The translations under genes and the position numbers were made by a program. Under the pieces are notes generated by a model. It saw nothing but the letters and a program-made list of their open reading frames with translations, did no database searches and was not told the DNA's origin. Of a stretch of DNA of 64,000 bases, positions 13,359 through 25,028 are shown piece after piece. Source of the DNA: Nereocystis luetkeana. Taxonomy: Eukaryota; Sar; Phaeophyceae; Laminariales; Laminariaceae. The DNA lies in assembly GCA_031213475.1 (NCBI GenBank), contig JARUPZ010000002.1, positions 6,209,049 to 6,273,048 of the forward strand. The letters run 5' to 3'. The stretch's first letter is position 1. Each line of letters begins with the position of its first letter.

Positions 13359-15458
13359 GGCTGAAGCCCTATACTACAGTTTACTTGCAACGACAGCACC
13401 TACCGTAGAGGAGAACTTTCGCGGGCATCTCCATCGCGCCTCCTCCATCTCTGTCGAGAGCGAGCCTCTATTACTGTCGAGAGTGAGTTCAGAATGCTCA
13501 GCAGTCTACTTTCGCTGTCGAGAGTGAGTCGAGATCGGGTTCTAATAATAATTGCGCCGCATCGGTTTCACGCATGTTACCCTTCGGCAACCTTGGGCAA
13601 GATCACGCCGCTACACCCTACACCGCACCTCTACCTCCACACCGCCACACACCCACTGCCCCCGTTCGTGAAGGGCAGCACTGAAATAACATATATCTAT
13701 ATATACGTCAGTATCATCAGTATTGCCGTCTACATGATACCAGGGGTGCATGTGTTTCTTGCATGTTGCTAAATCGAAAGATCGGAAAAGTATCAAGGAT
13801 CGATCTTATTTGATGACGAGTAGAAAGCTTGGCTCGCTGGTTTCTATTCGTCTGATTCTCTGGATCTCGATCGAGTATGTTTTCGGACTCGCTCGTTCAT
13901 GCGTAGTCCTGCGCAGTCACGCCAGACGTCCTCGCTCGTGGTTCTTGTTATATCAAACCCACCCACACTTGACGTACTTTAGTAACTGTTTGCCAGCTCG
14001 AGACACGAGCTGCGAGAAATCAAGACCTAAACTCCACGATTGCTGGGCTGAAAAATGGATAAAAACCCACACAACAAGAAGTCCAGAGTCAGCACAACAG
14101 TTTAGTTTTAGTCACAGAAAATGCGGTCCTCCAATGAAATTGGCGAAATAAAATGTACCAGGTATGATACGCTTGAAAAAAATCGGACAGACGGCCATGA
14201 GACAGCCTATCAGTTCGTGCGTTGGCATCACGCACGCATACATATATACGTTTGACCTATTAATAATATGCCGCACCGTGTCCGGCGGCCTCGCCTGGGT
14301 GCCATTCCTGCCCACGGAACATGCCACACACCCAATACTTGTCGTTTTAAAACCCGCGCATCCCCGAACAACGCGGTCGTTTTCTACTATAATGCATATT
14401 GAATGGCGCTATTAATGATATGTATGTACAAGTTACCCTCGGGTATATACCTGGTACATGACACTCTGTACGAGTGCGTGTTTGAAAGAAGGGCAGACAG
14501 ATCTGTCCTTGCCTCAACATTGACATTCGCATTGACATTCGGATGGTCGAGGCCGTGCTACAGCACCTCTCTGTATAAACAAGACACATGTTTCTCTTCC
14601 ACTCGACAGTAGACCCTCATGTCGTGGTGATTGGCATTCGGATGGTGGAGGTACGTTAACTACCTCTCTCTGCATAAATAACACACTGTTTCGTGTTCCA
14701 CTCGGCAGTGCGCCATCAATACTCACTCTTAATCTCCCAAGCATGTCCCTTACATACCATAAGGTGTACATCGGTCGATATTCACTTACTGCACACGGGG
14801 CCAGCAGCCAGCATCGTGGCCCTACAGCAGTACACTCGTACTGTGCACACAATCGCATCCCCCATGGCATATTGTACAGTACGCTTGTACCATACATCCC
14901 GTGTTTCGATACGGGGAGGGGGTAGTACCCAACGGGCAAGTCGCGCGGTCCCTTTTTTTTGTCAGTAACGTGCGACTATTTCCTCGTCATATACCACACG
15001 GGTCTGTTGAAAAAATGATGGAGCGCAGAACGGAGCAACACAACTACAATGTGGAAAGCACCCCGCCGAATTTACCCAATTCGGCCTAACATTAAAATCG
15101 AGTGGAGGGAGGGGGGCGAAGCGACTGGCCCCGAACGATGGAAGAACCACAGTAGGCATCTACCTACGGTTGCATTGTGTTCACTTTGCTGCTTGCAACA
15201 ATGTACGATACCTGGTACTGCTGTACCTCGAGACGGTCACTTGCCAAACGTTCAAAATATTCGAACTGAAGCAGAACAGTAGTGACACACGGCTTCACGC
15301 TTCAAGAACGAACTACCGACCAACTGTTGAAAACCACTTTGATCCTTTTAAGACTACGTTAGTAATCCTGAATAATAGGTTGTTCTTCCAACACGTCCTG
15401 CAAACGTATACGCGACAGTGCAATCACGGAGAGCCTAGGCTGTTGCTAGCTAGCATCG
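13359..15458. other. Interval between the dynein start and the 3' end of the C2/coiled-coil gene
   Basis: No exon with splice support was seen. The interval would include the dynein promoter. It holds three CTGTCGAGAG-type short repeats (13454-13524), a diverged tandem duplication (14526-14708) and one TACCAGGTA word at 14157. Confidence 0.5.
14526..14708. repeat. Diverged tandem duplication, about 100 bases
   Basis: Two adjacent copies share GCATTCGGATGGT-type starts, a CACCTCTCT/CTACCTCTCT middle and a TTCCACTCG(A/G)CAGT end. The copies begin near 14530 and 14631. They differ by many substitutions, so the duplication is not recent. Confidence 0.65.
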
Positions 15459-18400
15459 TCACAGATGCCCTGCTGGCATCGCCACGGCAGTACCTATCTC
15501 CATCTCCATCACGCGCATCTTCAAAGCTGCAATTTCGTCGCCGGCTGCCTTGGCGTTCGCAACCATCTGCGGGCAAAAGGTATGTGTGATGCGTACACCC
15601 ACAGAATAAGTGAAGGGAGGAGTAGCCACCAACCAGTACGCGAGGGCAATCATCAGAGAGTTTACCAGGAGCACAGAACTGAACTGTGCGCAAGGCAAGG
15701 CATTCGTCTTCACAGAGCGCAAGCCGCGCACCACAAAAGGGTGACCCCTACAGTATATACGTGCCCAGATTATCGTTGCGCTCCTACTAGAAACGGAAAC
15801 AAGATGAGCAACTGCAATCGTTTTGTACGACATTTTGGGAGTTACGCTACAGTACAAAAGTTCAGCAAACAATATACGAGCTTTTAGGTATGCTCTAACC
15901 TCTAGGTCTGTGAGGCCGCGGTACTTGACGGCCACCTGTTACTACCGTAGCTGGGGGGGGGGACAAGCCAGCTAACTGATTTGCTGTAGTATTTATTTAT
16001 ATCAAGCGCAAGTGGAGCCACAAACGCACCAAGTCGGATGCAACCACGCAGAACTCGCAAAAAAAGTCACGAAACGAACTGCAATACTCAGCCAAGTAAT
16101 ACTACTGTAATACCTAGTCGGTGATTTCTGCAGCAGTACTACTGTAGTAAGCCAGCTCACACCCCATACCTGCTCTTCAAGGATCCGAATCTTGGAGTCT
16201 TTCATCTCCAGCAACACGCTGACATCGTCTGTGACGTGTCCCGGTACATCGTTTCGCTTGGTGCTGCCTGCCATAGCGAGTCTCCATCGTAATTTTGCGT
16301 TCTCTTTCCTGAGCCTGTCGACCTATGGCATGAGCACAAGAGCAAACACGTTGACTAGCTCCGGGGCAATGGAGGTGTCGCGTGGTACACGAAATATATC
16401 GTTTCGCTCTACGAAACCTGACCAGGCTGGGGTTGCTCCCGCAAGCATGTTTCTACTTTAGACCAACGCCATACCTGGTATATAGTTACCACATACTGCC
16501 ACACCAGGGGCCTGGCCGACTAAAACATGTAGGTCCTGCCTCGTCCCTGCAGCCCTATATGCATATTACATCGATTTCGTGCGAACGTATGTATCACAAC
16601 GTAAGCCACAAGCATCTGGAGGGGTGCGGATGAAGCACATACAATTGACCGGACACTGGTTATCTTATTTTATCAGCCTCCTGGGCGGGTTTAATGTAGA
16701 TGGTTGGCGTGTTCGTACCTCGCGTCCTCTCCGTTGCTCATCTGAGGGGGGAAATTTAAGACCTCCTCCGGCGGCATCCTCGGCGCTGCCAGTTATTGTG
16801 CGCACCCTGTCATCAAGGCAAGGGGCCAATTGCACGTGATGCGCGGGGGGAGGAACGACAGCATTGAACTGTCTTTCTTTGTGGATACGTGTGATCTTAT
16901 GATACCTGCCTCTAAGAATCGCTCGGCCGCGTGCCGCGCGTCACAAATCCAACATAACGTACACACGGTACGAAGCGATATGCCTAACTATTCAATCGAG
17001 ATGGGAGAGCGAAGATTGGGCCAACAAAAAATTGACAAGAATATTACTAATAGCTGTGCTGTGTGCTATCCTAATAGTTGTCAGCCCCCTTTTTTATGAC
17101 GGCACGCTCATACAGCTCATACAGCTCATACAGTACGTGGTGTAGTAGTGTTTACTCGGTGTTTCCGGTGGATGGAGGTTGACGGCCTGACAGCAGCGCC
17201 TCCAGCTTGGCAATGACTTTCTCTTGCATCTTCACGGTAGATTTGTACGCGGCCACCTGACGATACAAGCAATCGTACAGCATATACTATCAATTGATTA
17301 TTGAATGGTGGGGGGATTTCCGTGCTGAGCGTGTGCTATTGGCGATAGAAGCATCGGGGGAAGCCTGTACCTTACATCGAGAACGGACAGCGAAATACCA
17401 TAAATCAATAGTATAGTCTTACATATAAATAAAATCACATAAAACACGTGCTGAGTATCAGTATGCAGTCGGATCCAGATGTTTTTTCCACATTAAGAGT
17501 GCTCGGGGGCTCAACACTTAGCGCCTTGTTTGCAGTTTTCCCCCACCTTTCCTGGAAGCGCTTGCATCTTGCGGATGTAGACAGCCTGCACGTGTTGAGT
17601 TTTCTTCATTTTCTGCATCTCAGACTGCACCAAGGGAAGGTACAAACGCAGCCAGCGAGCGAGTGAACAAACCGAATGAATCAATGCATTTACCCGATTG
17701 TGCCGTCGTCGGAATCCCTTCAATCGAGTATGCACTTCTTAACCTGGACTACGAGTATCACCATAAGATGACAGTAATATGCAGTCCTCAAAATGCATCA
17801 ATACACCAGGTATCATGGTACTGTAGTCCTCAATGCACCGCTGTGTTCATACACGACGGCCAACTCCCCTCATTCGTGATATATGCCTTGCCTGTAACGC
17901 GGCTGCTTGCCATCGCTCGTGCGCGGAGTCTTGCGCAACCCTGTGCAGCGTCTGCCGATACGACGACGAGAAGGCACGCGTACCGTACGAGTACCCCATT
18001 TTGATGGTGTGTGAGAGAGCAATGTAGCATTGTTCGAACACACCGCCAATCAATATTGCGGGGAACATGCAATGCGCGGTACTTCAGTATGTGATTGTGT
18101 GCTCGAGACTGAAGAATTCTTCGAAGATAAAACCTGGCTGCTAAAGCCTTGCTGAATGAACATTTGCGTAATTACAGTAGAGGAATACGACATGTCTGAA
18201 TATTTCATGGCCGAAGTTCAATCGACCGTCGACTTTTTCGTGGGGTTGAAGTTATTGTTTGGAACTCAGCAGCTTGTTTTTCGTGACATGAGCAACTGCC
18301 TGAAGCTCGTAACAGCGCCAGGTACAGTAGAGCAGTTCCCTTGTCTTTGTGCGAGCGCGAGGAGCTCGGGCAGACGCGAACGCGAACAAAACTATCGCTT

Positions 18401-21400
18401 GATCGTCGATCGCTTGATCGCTTGTGACAATTGCGAAGTTTGTGCTACACTCCATACCAATCCTACTGGTGTAGCGCAATTCGTGCATAGCGTCTTAACT
18501 AACGTATACGGCTTCCCTTGTACCAGGTATCTCACTTTATTCTCTTCTGAGAGCATTATGCACCGCTTGGCCAACGCTCGTGAGTGGCGACCGCCCCCAT
18601 CCCCGTCGAATCCACTGACCGAGGCATCTCCCTCCATAGCCTTCATCACTCGATTCACTTCCTGTGGAGTGGTTGAGACTTGAGATCATGTTTCAACACT
18701 GCATTCGACAGTCAACTTGACTTCGTAGCTCACATGTCCTATGATTCACGCCTGCTGTGCGGTATTTCCTCCCATTCCCGTCAATGCATGAGACGCCTGA
18801 TCAGCGATCGTGACATGACTATTCGTATGCCCATTAATATGGCTACTGCAAGGGATGGCTGATAGGCAACACACACCGCGGAGGTGCACGTATTGACACT
18901 GCAATACAGCGAAAGTCATCAACGGCTTAGTTGTCAGAGAGGATTGAAACATTGAACGCAGTGGCCATTTCTCCACCGTCGACTATGTGTAAGAATGTGC
19001 TATTTTTTTAATTAAGTCATCCCAAAGGAACGCGTGGCAAAATATCCGATTGTGTCGGGAAGAAGCGTTGCTGTGAACGACCTCGACCTTTCCTACCTTA
19101 GGCTGGGGGGACCATGTTTTACGGCCTTACCTTACCACAGAGAGAGCCGTTTTCGACTACTGTACTACACTACAGTACCAGGTACATGACAATCAGTGGC
19201 CTTTTTTTCGCAAAAAACAGCTCTGACTTCGCCCAAGATTACCCCTAGTGCAGCCCCTCTTCCCCCTGTTACTGTAGGTGGTTCCATGACGGAGTAGCAA
19301 ATCGTGTATACAGTACTCCGCTATATGTGGCGCAAGCGGGGGGGAAATGAGCGCTTTTGCCTCACCATCTCAGCTCCGGCTGTATTCATGTGGAGGGCCT
19401 TGAGCTGTGAGTCTAAGCGACGGCGTTCTTGATCGATGACTTCGATGTGCTTCCTCAGCTTCACGATCTCCGCGCCGCATTTCCTTATTGCATGAGACCG
19501 CTTGTCCACTTGCTGCAATTCCAATGCGTGAAAAACGACGAGGCAGGCGCCAGGCGAGCATATTTTGGCAGAGGGTGCGAGCCATTAAACTCGTACCTGA
19601 TATGACATGGTTATCCAGCGTACAGCGGGGTGATTAGCTGGCACAGTACAAGTGATACCGACTGTGAGCGATACAAATTGAGCTATCTAGCTGCATAATC
19701 TAAGAAAATATTCCATGCGACTCGGGTCTCACCTCCGAAAGATGGACCACGATGGATTGCTTTTGATCTGCCTCAGCACGAACGGCTTGGAGTTGGCCAT
19801 GAAGAGACCCGACTTCGTTTTCCAGGACCTCAAGTCTGTTTGTTAGGCGGCCCAGGCCATGGGATTGTTAGGTTCAAATCCGGCCTTGCAGAGGAAACCT
19901 ACAGTACCTTGTGCAACAGCTACTAGTGCTACAGCAATTTTTTTTTTTTTTTTTTTTTTTTTCTTCCCATTCATTATCTTCGCACATCTTCTCTCTCTCC
20001 TTCCAACTCGTAACTCAGATCCGGGGTCACATAGCAGGCTCTTCTCCCCCCTTCCCGCTACGGTACGTGCCTTCATTTTTATCGCGAGAAGATTTCAGCC
20101 TTTTCTTCCCTCGTCGACTCGCATCGAATTGTGCCTACCCACGCTGCAAGGCGCTCTCAACAATTGAATCCCTTTTTTTTTTTATTTTTGCAAATAAAGT
20201 CAAAGTCCGACCCTCCTGGGGCTCGAACCCAGGACTCAAACAAGTAGAATTCGAGGTTAACCACTTGAACCACCGGGGCGACCGGCAATAGACTACAGTA
20301 GACTTAAAGTGTACCTGGTATACTAATGAAATAATTTCAACGCTATCCATAGGCACCGTGCGCGGTAGAGGAGAGCTAAAGTACCACGTACCTGGTATGA
20401 AACATCAAGCACACTTGGCACGGCTTGGATAGCACAGAATGATAGAAGGCTCACTTTTCTTTGTCTTTGGCGTTCGTCATTGACTCTTGTGCGCCCTCGC
20501 TCGTGCTGATTTGCGACTCCGATCCTTTCTTGGAGGCTATTGGTAATTGTTTTTCCTTCTCCTACAGTGTATACACATTGAGTACGAAATGCGTTTTAGT
20601 GCCGCAGTAGTATCGTGTATGCGCAATCGACTTTGACATGGGGTCGCACGGCATTGAAAGGAGGAACGTTTTTATGGCTATGAATAGACATCGAGCGCGG
20701 CTTCCGTGAGTCGGTTGGAGTGGCGTTCCTTTCCACCGTCTCGTCAAAAGAATAAAAACAAACCACTGCTTGACGAGAATAAACATCGAAGTCGGAAGAC
20801 TAGCCACATGTTGAACAAAACCAGCGAAGAGCATGCTGCCTACGACGAAAACGTAGAACACATACATACGGTTGTTTTATATAAACTTCGATTTTCGAGA
20901 CCGTTCCACCTTCTTCCCCGTCTGCATAGGGTGAGTAGACCGATAGACCGAATATATAGACTGAATATACCGAAACGACTAAATATATTGGATATACTGA
21001 ATAGACCGAATAAAACGTCATACCTGGTACACTACAGTGACTTCTTGGGCGCTGCAGTATTAATAGTTGCTGCTATAACTTTTGACGTTACTGCATGTCA
21101 ACACCCATTAGCACACGCTAAGACGAAAATAAACATGGCACGATGCCTTCGATAAATAGTTTTTTTGATCAAGTCCTCGTTACATTGGCATGACCACCAT
21201 GATAACTGGTTGGCGCGCACAAACAGGCAACAACGTTTAGCCTACCTCGTCTTCCTCAGATGAACTGCTTTCTCGAGCAGACAGTGGAGGAGGGCCCGTA
21301 GCCTGTTTAGATACGAACGACGTGCCAAAAAATGTTAAGAAATTGGTGTACTGGTATGCCATATACTCGCATGATTGGATTATAAATAAAGGTATGCCTG

Positions 21401-24400
21401 GCACTACCAATCAAGGTATGAGTGCCCATAGTCGATCGAGCCAGTGGCTTTGACATGAAAGCTACTCGCATGCGAGCAGAGTGAGCCTTGGATGCATGAT
21501 ATTACCTTCAGATCGACGACGCATACTACATCCTCCAAGGGCTTGCCGTCCGGCGAGGTTAGATCTGCCGATAGCTCCGCCACACCCTCGTCTAATCGCA
21601 CATCGTCCGGTATTTCCAGCACCGCAAACCCCAAAGCGGTTGACATTTGGGTCTGAGCTTCGACGACGAAAAAACTCACGATGAAGGACACCTGTGGGCC
21701 AGCATGCCGAAGAGAGTGAAGGTATATATTTTGTGAGAATAAACATAGGTGAAGGTAAGGTGTATTAGTGCAATCTATGGCACCATGTCTGAAGAGTGCA
21801 TCAATCATATGACGGGGTAGCGGGGCGTGTGCCAGCTCCAACCGGGCGCTCAGGGAGGAAATGTAAACCGAAGTGGACAGGTCGCGTCTAGCCAAGCGGC
21901 ATAAAGACCCACCTGGCACACACCCCTCTCCTTTCCCTTGCCATATAGCTGTCGCGGGTAGGCCTTCGCGTGGGGCATGTATGCCCTTTTTACTTGCCGA
22001 CCTAGAGGAAACTCGATGCTCTCGTCCCATGTGACCCTATTTCGATGCAGAGAGTGATAGACGGACAGAGACCTAGGCTTTAGAAACCCCTCACCATGTT
22101 ACAAGGCATAAAGTACAATGATGTTGTACTACAGTACAGTAAGTTATCTACCGTAGATTGGCAAGGTCGAAGACTAGTCGGCGTGCCCGTTTTCATCCCG
22201 CGAGAGTTTGGGGTGCAAAGTCGAAAGGTCCAGCCGTATGACGAGAGAAAGACTTGGTCCGACCTCTTCGTAAAGTTAGGGGTGCATCGACATCTCGCCT
22301 CCAATACTTGTAGATAAATATGTCTATGGGTTTCGGGTGCTGGACAGTCAGTTGTGACAGTTCATCCTACAGTAGTAGTGGATGGTGAGGCAGCAGTTCC
22401 CATATGATTTAGACCCCCCCCGACTTGAATAATGAATAAGGGAGCGCGCAGATGCTCACTGGTCTTCTACGATGGCGACAGGAAGCGTGCTCCAAATGTG
22501 AGGGTTGCCTCCATCGCGGTCAGATTCTGGGACGCCAATTTCGATGATCTCTTCATCGGCAGCGTTGAAATTCAGCAAAGGTGGCTCCCGCTTTCTCGAA
22601 GCCTGCAGTGAAACGTCGTTCGCCATTCCCTGCCATGAGAAAGAGCCAGCAGAGAAGCAGCAGAGAAGCAGCAGAGACGCCATTTTTTATCACAGTAGTC
22701 GTCGCTCGCTGAAGCCCATGTATGTGGGCACCCGACCAGGAATGCATGGGAAGCCCACGTAAGTACATTATACGCCCACAAATAATAAGGAAGGAACCTA
22801 CCAGGTACCTGGTACCGTACAGCAGTAAGGCTCACTTTCTGGGGGACTCTGAACTGGATACTGCAATAAGACGTGCTAGGCCGCGAGCGCTACGCTAAAC
22901 CCTACCAGATATATTATACTGTTGATATATTAGTCTGTTGCAGGGTGAGGTAAACAAGAATGCGGTCAGCATGAGATTCTGAGGCTTGCCCAACTCAGGT
23001 CCATACTTTTTGGCCGACCCATACTCTAGGAGCTATAGTAGTAGCAATAGTAGTAGTAATAGTAGTATTAATAGTAGTGGAATGCCAGTTGACAAACAAG
23101 CGCCACATGTGCTCTCGATTCACCTTTACAATGCACTGCACAGTAGACTTTAGTGCTGCTCCAGGTTCTCTCTGGAGTCCAGAGAGAGGTGTGTTCTCGG
23201 GAAATGTGAGCAAGAGGGCCTCCAAGCGGAGTACGTGCTGAATCTCTGTCATTGGGTCGTCCACCACAACCAGGATGGACACTCGAAGTCGGACATCACG
23301 CCCCATGCCCACCTGTAAGTTCAATCATGTTCATTCAAGGCCGATCTGTAACTTATTAATCGCAATCAAGCGTACTGCTGTAGTACGTGTGACCAAAGTC
23401 CGCGCAAAGTTCGAAAGGAGCACGAACAGGTTTAATAATTAATCATTCGTTTGTTGTTGTCTCTCTCACATCCAAGTGGTAGCCATTCCAGGGCACAAGG
23501 TCGGCCATGTGGAAGGTGCATGCCTTCAACCCCTGCTCTCGCAAGGTGGCGTCCCTGACATCCAACTGAAGACAGCCATACTGAGCACCGCCAGCATCGA
23601 GTTCAAGGACGAGCTCCTCGTTCCAGGTTCCTACCCTGTGGGGAGTGAACATGAAGATTGGCCCGAGCTGTTGGCTTCTACGTAAAGTAGTGGGCATAAT
23701 CAGGGATCAGGAGGGGTTGTCCAGTACAAGAGGAAGTGGTGCCCGCAGTTTCCTGATTGGTAACAATGGATGTGAGTACCGGGCGGGGAGGATATACGAT
23801 ACCTGTGTCCTGTGAGCGCGGCTTGTCTAGAAGGCCGCCTAGGGTATAAAATCTCTCATGACCTGGGTGGTACAGAAAAAACGATGACTGAAAAATTGCT
23901 GCATGTCTACTGTGATGTCTATTACAGAGTAACAAATAAAAACAATCGCGATATTCTTCTGACTAAATATTTACGTACTTCGTAATAGTTTGTACTTCGT
24001 ATAAATACCTCGAGGGTTTGGTCCTGACAGGTTCCTCCAGTGGTTGTTCTCCGTCTTGCGTACAAATCTGTCACCGGAAGGAGGGGGCACAACTTGAGAG
24101 TCGGTACGTACAGTAGCCACTATCGCGGCCACCCGTATCCGCTGTTTTTGTCAAGCAATCACAGTATATACCCTGGTTACTGTAAGCATAGCAGTGCACT
24201 ATTTACATTTCTCTAATGCTCCAAGTTTGTTCTGGTGGCGGCTTTACCGACAGTGGGCGCCCGCAGATAAGAAACATTATTTTAAGAAAATAGGCTCAGA
24301 TCGGCACGAACAACAACAAAAGTGGGTTAAGAAACACAGCTCAACAGTGGGACCAAATCTAAATGCTACCAGGTATACAATACAGTTAGATGAAGATTGG

Positions 24401-25028
24401 GAATAAATAACACCTGGTACATTGAGCCTGGACACCAAAATGACGTTTCTCAACACCGGGCGCCCACGGTACAGTAAAACTGCTGCTACACAGCGCTCTG
24501 CTGTATTATGTGGAACTTCGGTCTCGGCGTAGGTACGTGCTCCAGCTGTATTTCGTACTCGTAACGCCGATGCATCATGAATCACTTAGTCACTTGCCAT
24601 TTTCAGCCAAGAAGACTTCAAACTGGTACTTCGTACTATTAATACAGTAGTACGTAGTACATATAAATCCGTCATACTCGTACATACGAGGTTGACCGTT
24701 GACCGTGCGTTATCTGACGCGGTTACACATACCGCCCTACCATTCGATTCAATTCTTACACGTACATTAAACGCAACAAGCGAGAGACACCGCCAGCCGC
24801 TTCATAGTGCTTGCGAAAGTTCGTGTGTCCTCTGTCAAAACTGTCACCGGTACAGCAGTACTCGACTCGTACGTAAACGTGCTCACTTGTTCACTTCCGG
24901 CAGATGATTCGGTTTCAGAGACTAAAATGTGTCTCCACTAGTTTGAAGAAGCTCACCTTGGCCTCAACGAACCAACTCGAATCTTCGCTTCCCCCTCTAC
25001 TCCGTGGCAGCGAAGCAGCTGAAAGCAC
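15459..25028 (-). CDS. C2-domain and coiled-coil protein, CCDC33-like (5' end unresolved)
   Basis: Exons with consistent phases: 24957-25028, 24009-24067, 23470-23677, 23124-23312, 22460-22602, 22152-22263, 21506-21691, 21246-21302, 20455-20561, 19733-19835, 19366-19512, 18536-18661, 17547-17624, 17184-17256, 16719-16741, 16170-16322, 15900-15935 and 15459-15566 (stop). The N-terminal part is beta-rich and C2-like (VLSAASLPRSRG, TWNEELVLEL, CLQLDVRDATL, VRLRVSILVVVDDP). A polar linker follows (ESSSSEEDE), then about 330 residues of coiled coil with the conserved-looking stretch VYIRKMQALPGK / STVKMQEKVIAKLEALL. Family knowledge: CCDC33 combines C2 domains with a similar C-terminal coiled coil; the match is from memory. 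The donor at 17184 (GTCAAC) is weak. If it is skipped, the frame ends at 17152, which could be an alternative terminus. Exons upstream of 25028 are probably missing from this model. Like the dynein next to it, it could be ciliary, but that is inference. Confidence 0.6.
17101..17134. repeat. Short tandem repeat CAGCTCATA
   Basis: Three to four exact nine-base units in an intron or alternative 3' end of the C2/coiled-coil gene, just past the possible alternative stop at 17152. Confidence 0.7.
19938..20284 (-). mobile_element. tRNA-derived SINE, copy 1
   Basis: Reading from 20284 leftwards, the head CGGTCGCCCCGGTGGTTCAA contains an A-box-like TGGTTCAAGTGG and a B box GGTTCGAGCC. A body of about 240 bases follows, ending in a run of about 25 A (T on the plus strand, 19938-19962). 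GCAA(T) flanks both ends and may be the target duplication. A second copy, mostly identical over its whole length, is at 61813-62156. This copy lies in an intron of the C2/coiled-coil gene (19836-20454). Confidence 0.8.
20932..21016. repeat. Degenerate ten-base tandem repeat (GAATATACCGA-like)
   Basis: About eight imperfect units alternating ATAGACCGAATA and ATATACTGAATA forms, in an intron of the C2/coiled-coil gene. Confidence 0.5.
23035..23081. repeat. (GTA)n microsatellite with AATAGTAGT interruptions
   Basis: Simple repeat of GTA/ATA triplets in an intron of the C2/coiled-coil gene, next to the donor of exon 23124-23312. Confidence 0.7.

Noticed and set aside
20205-20284. Possible tRNA gene (B box and A box visible)
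   Set aside because: The same head is followed by the same 240-base body and an A tail at two loci, which is a SINE; no proper acceptor and anticodon stems were seen.
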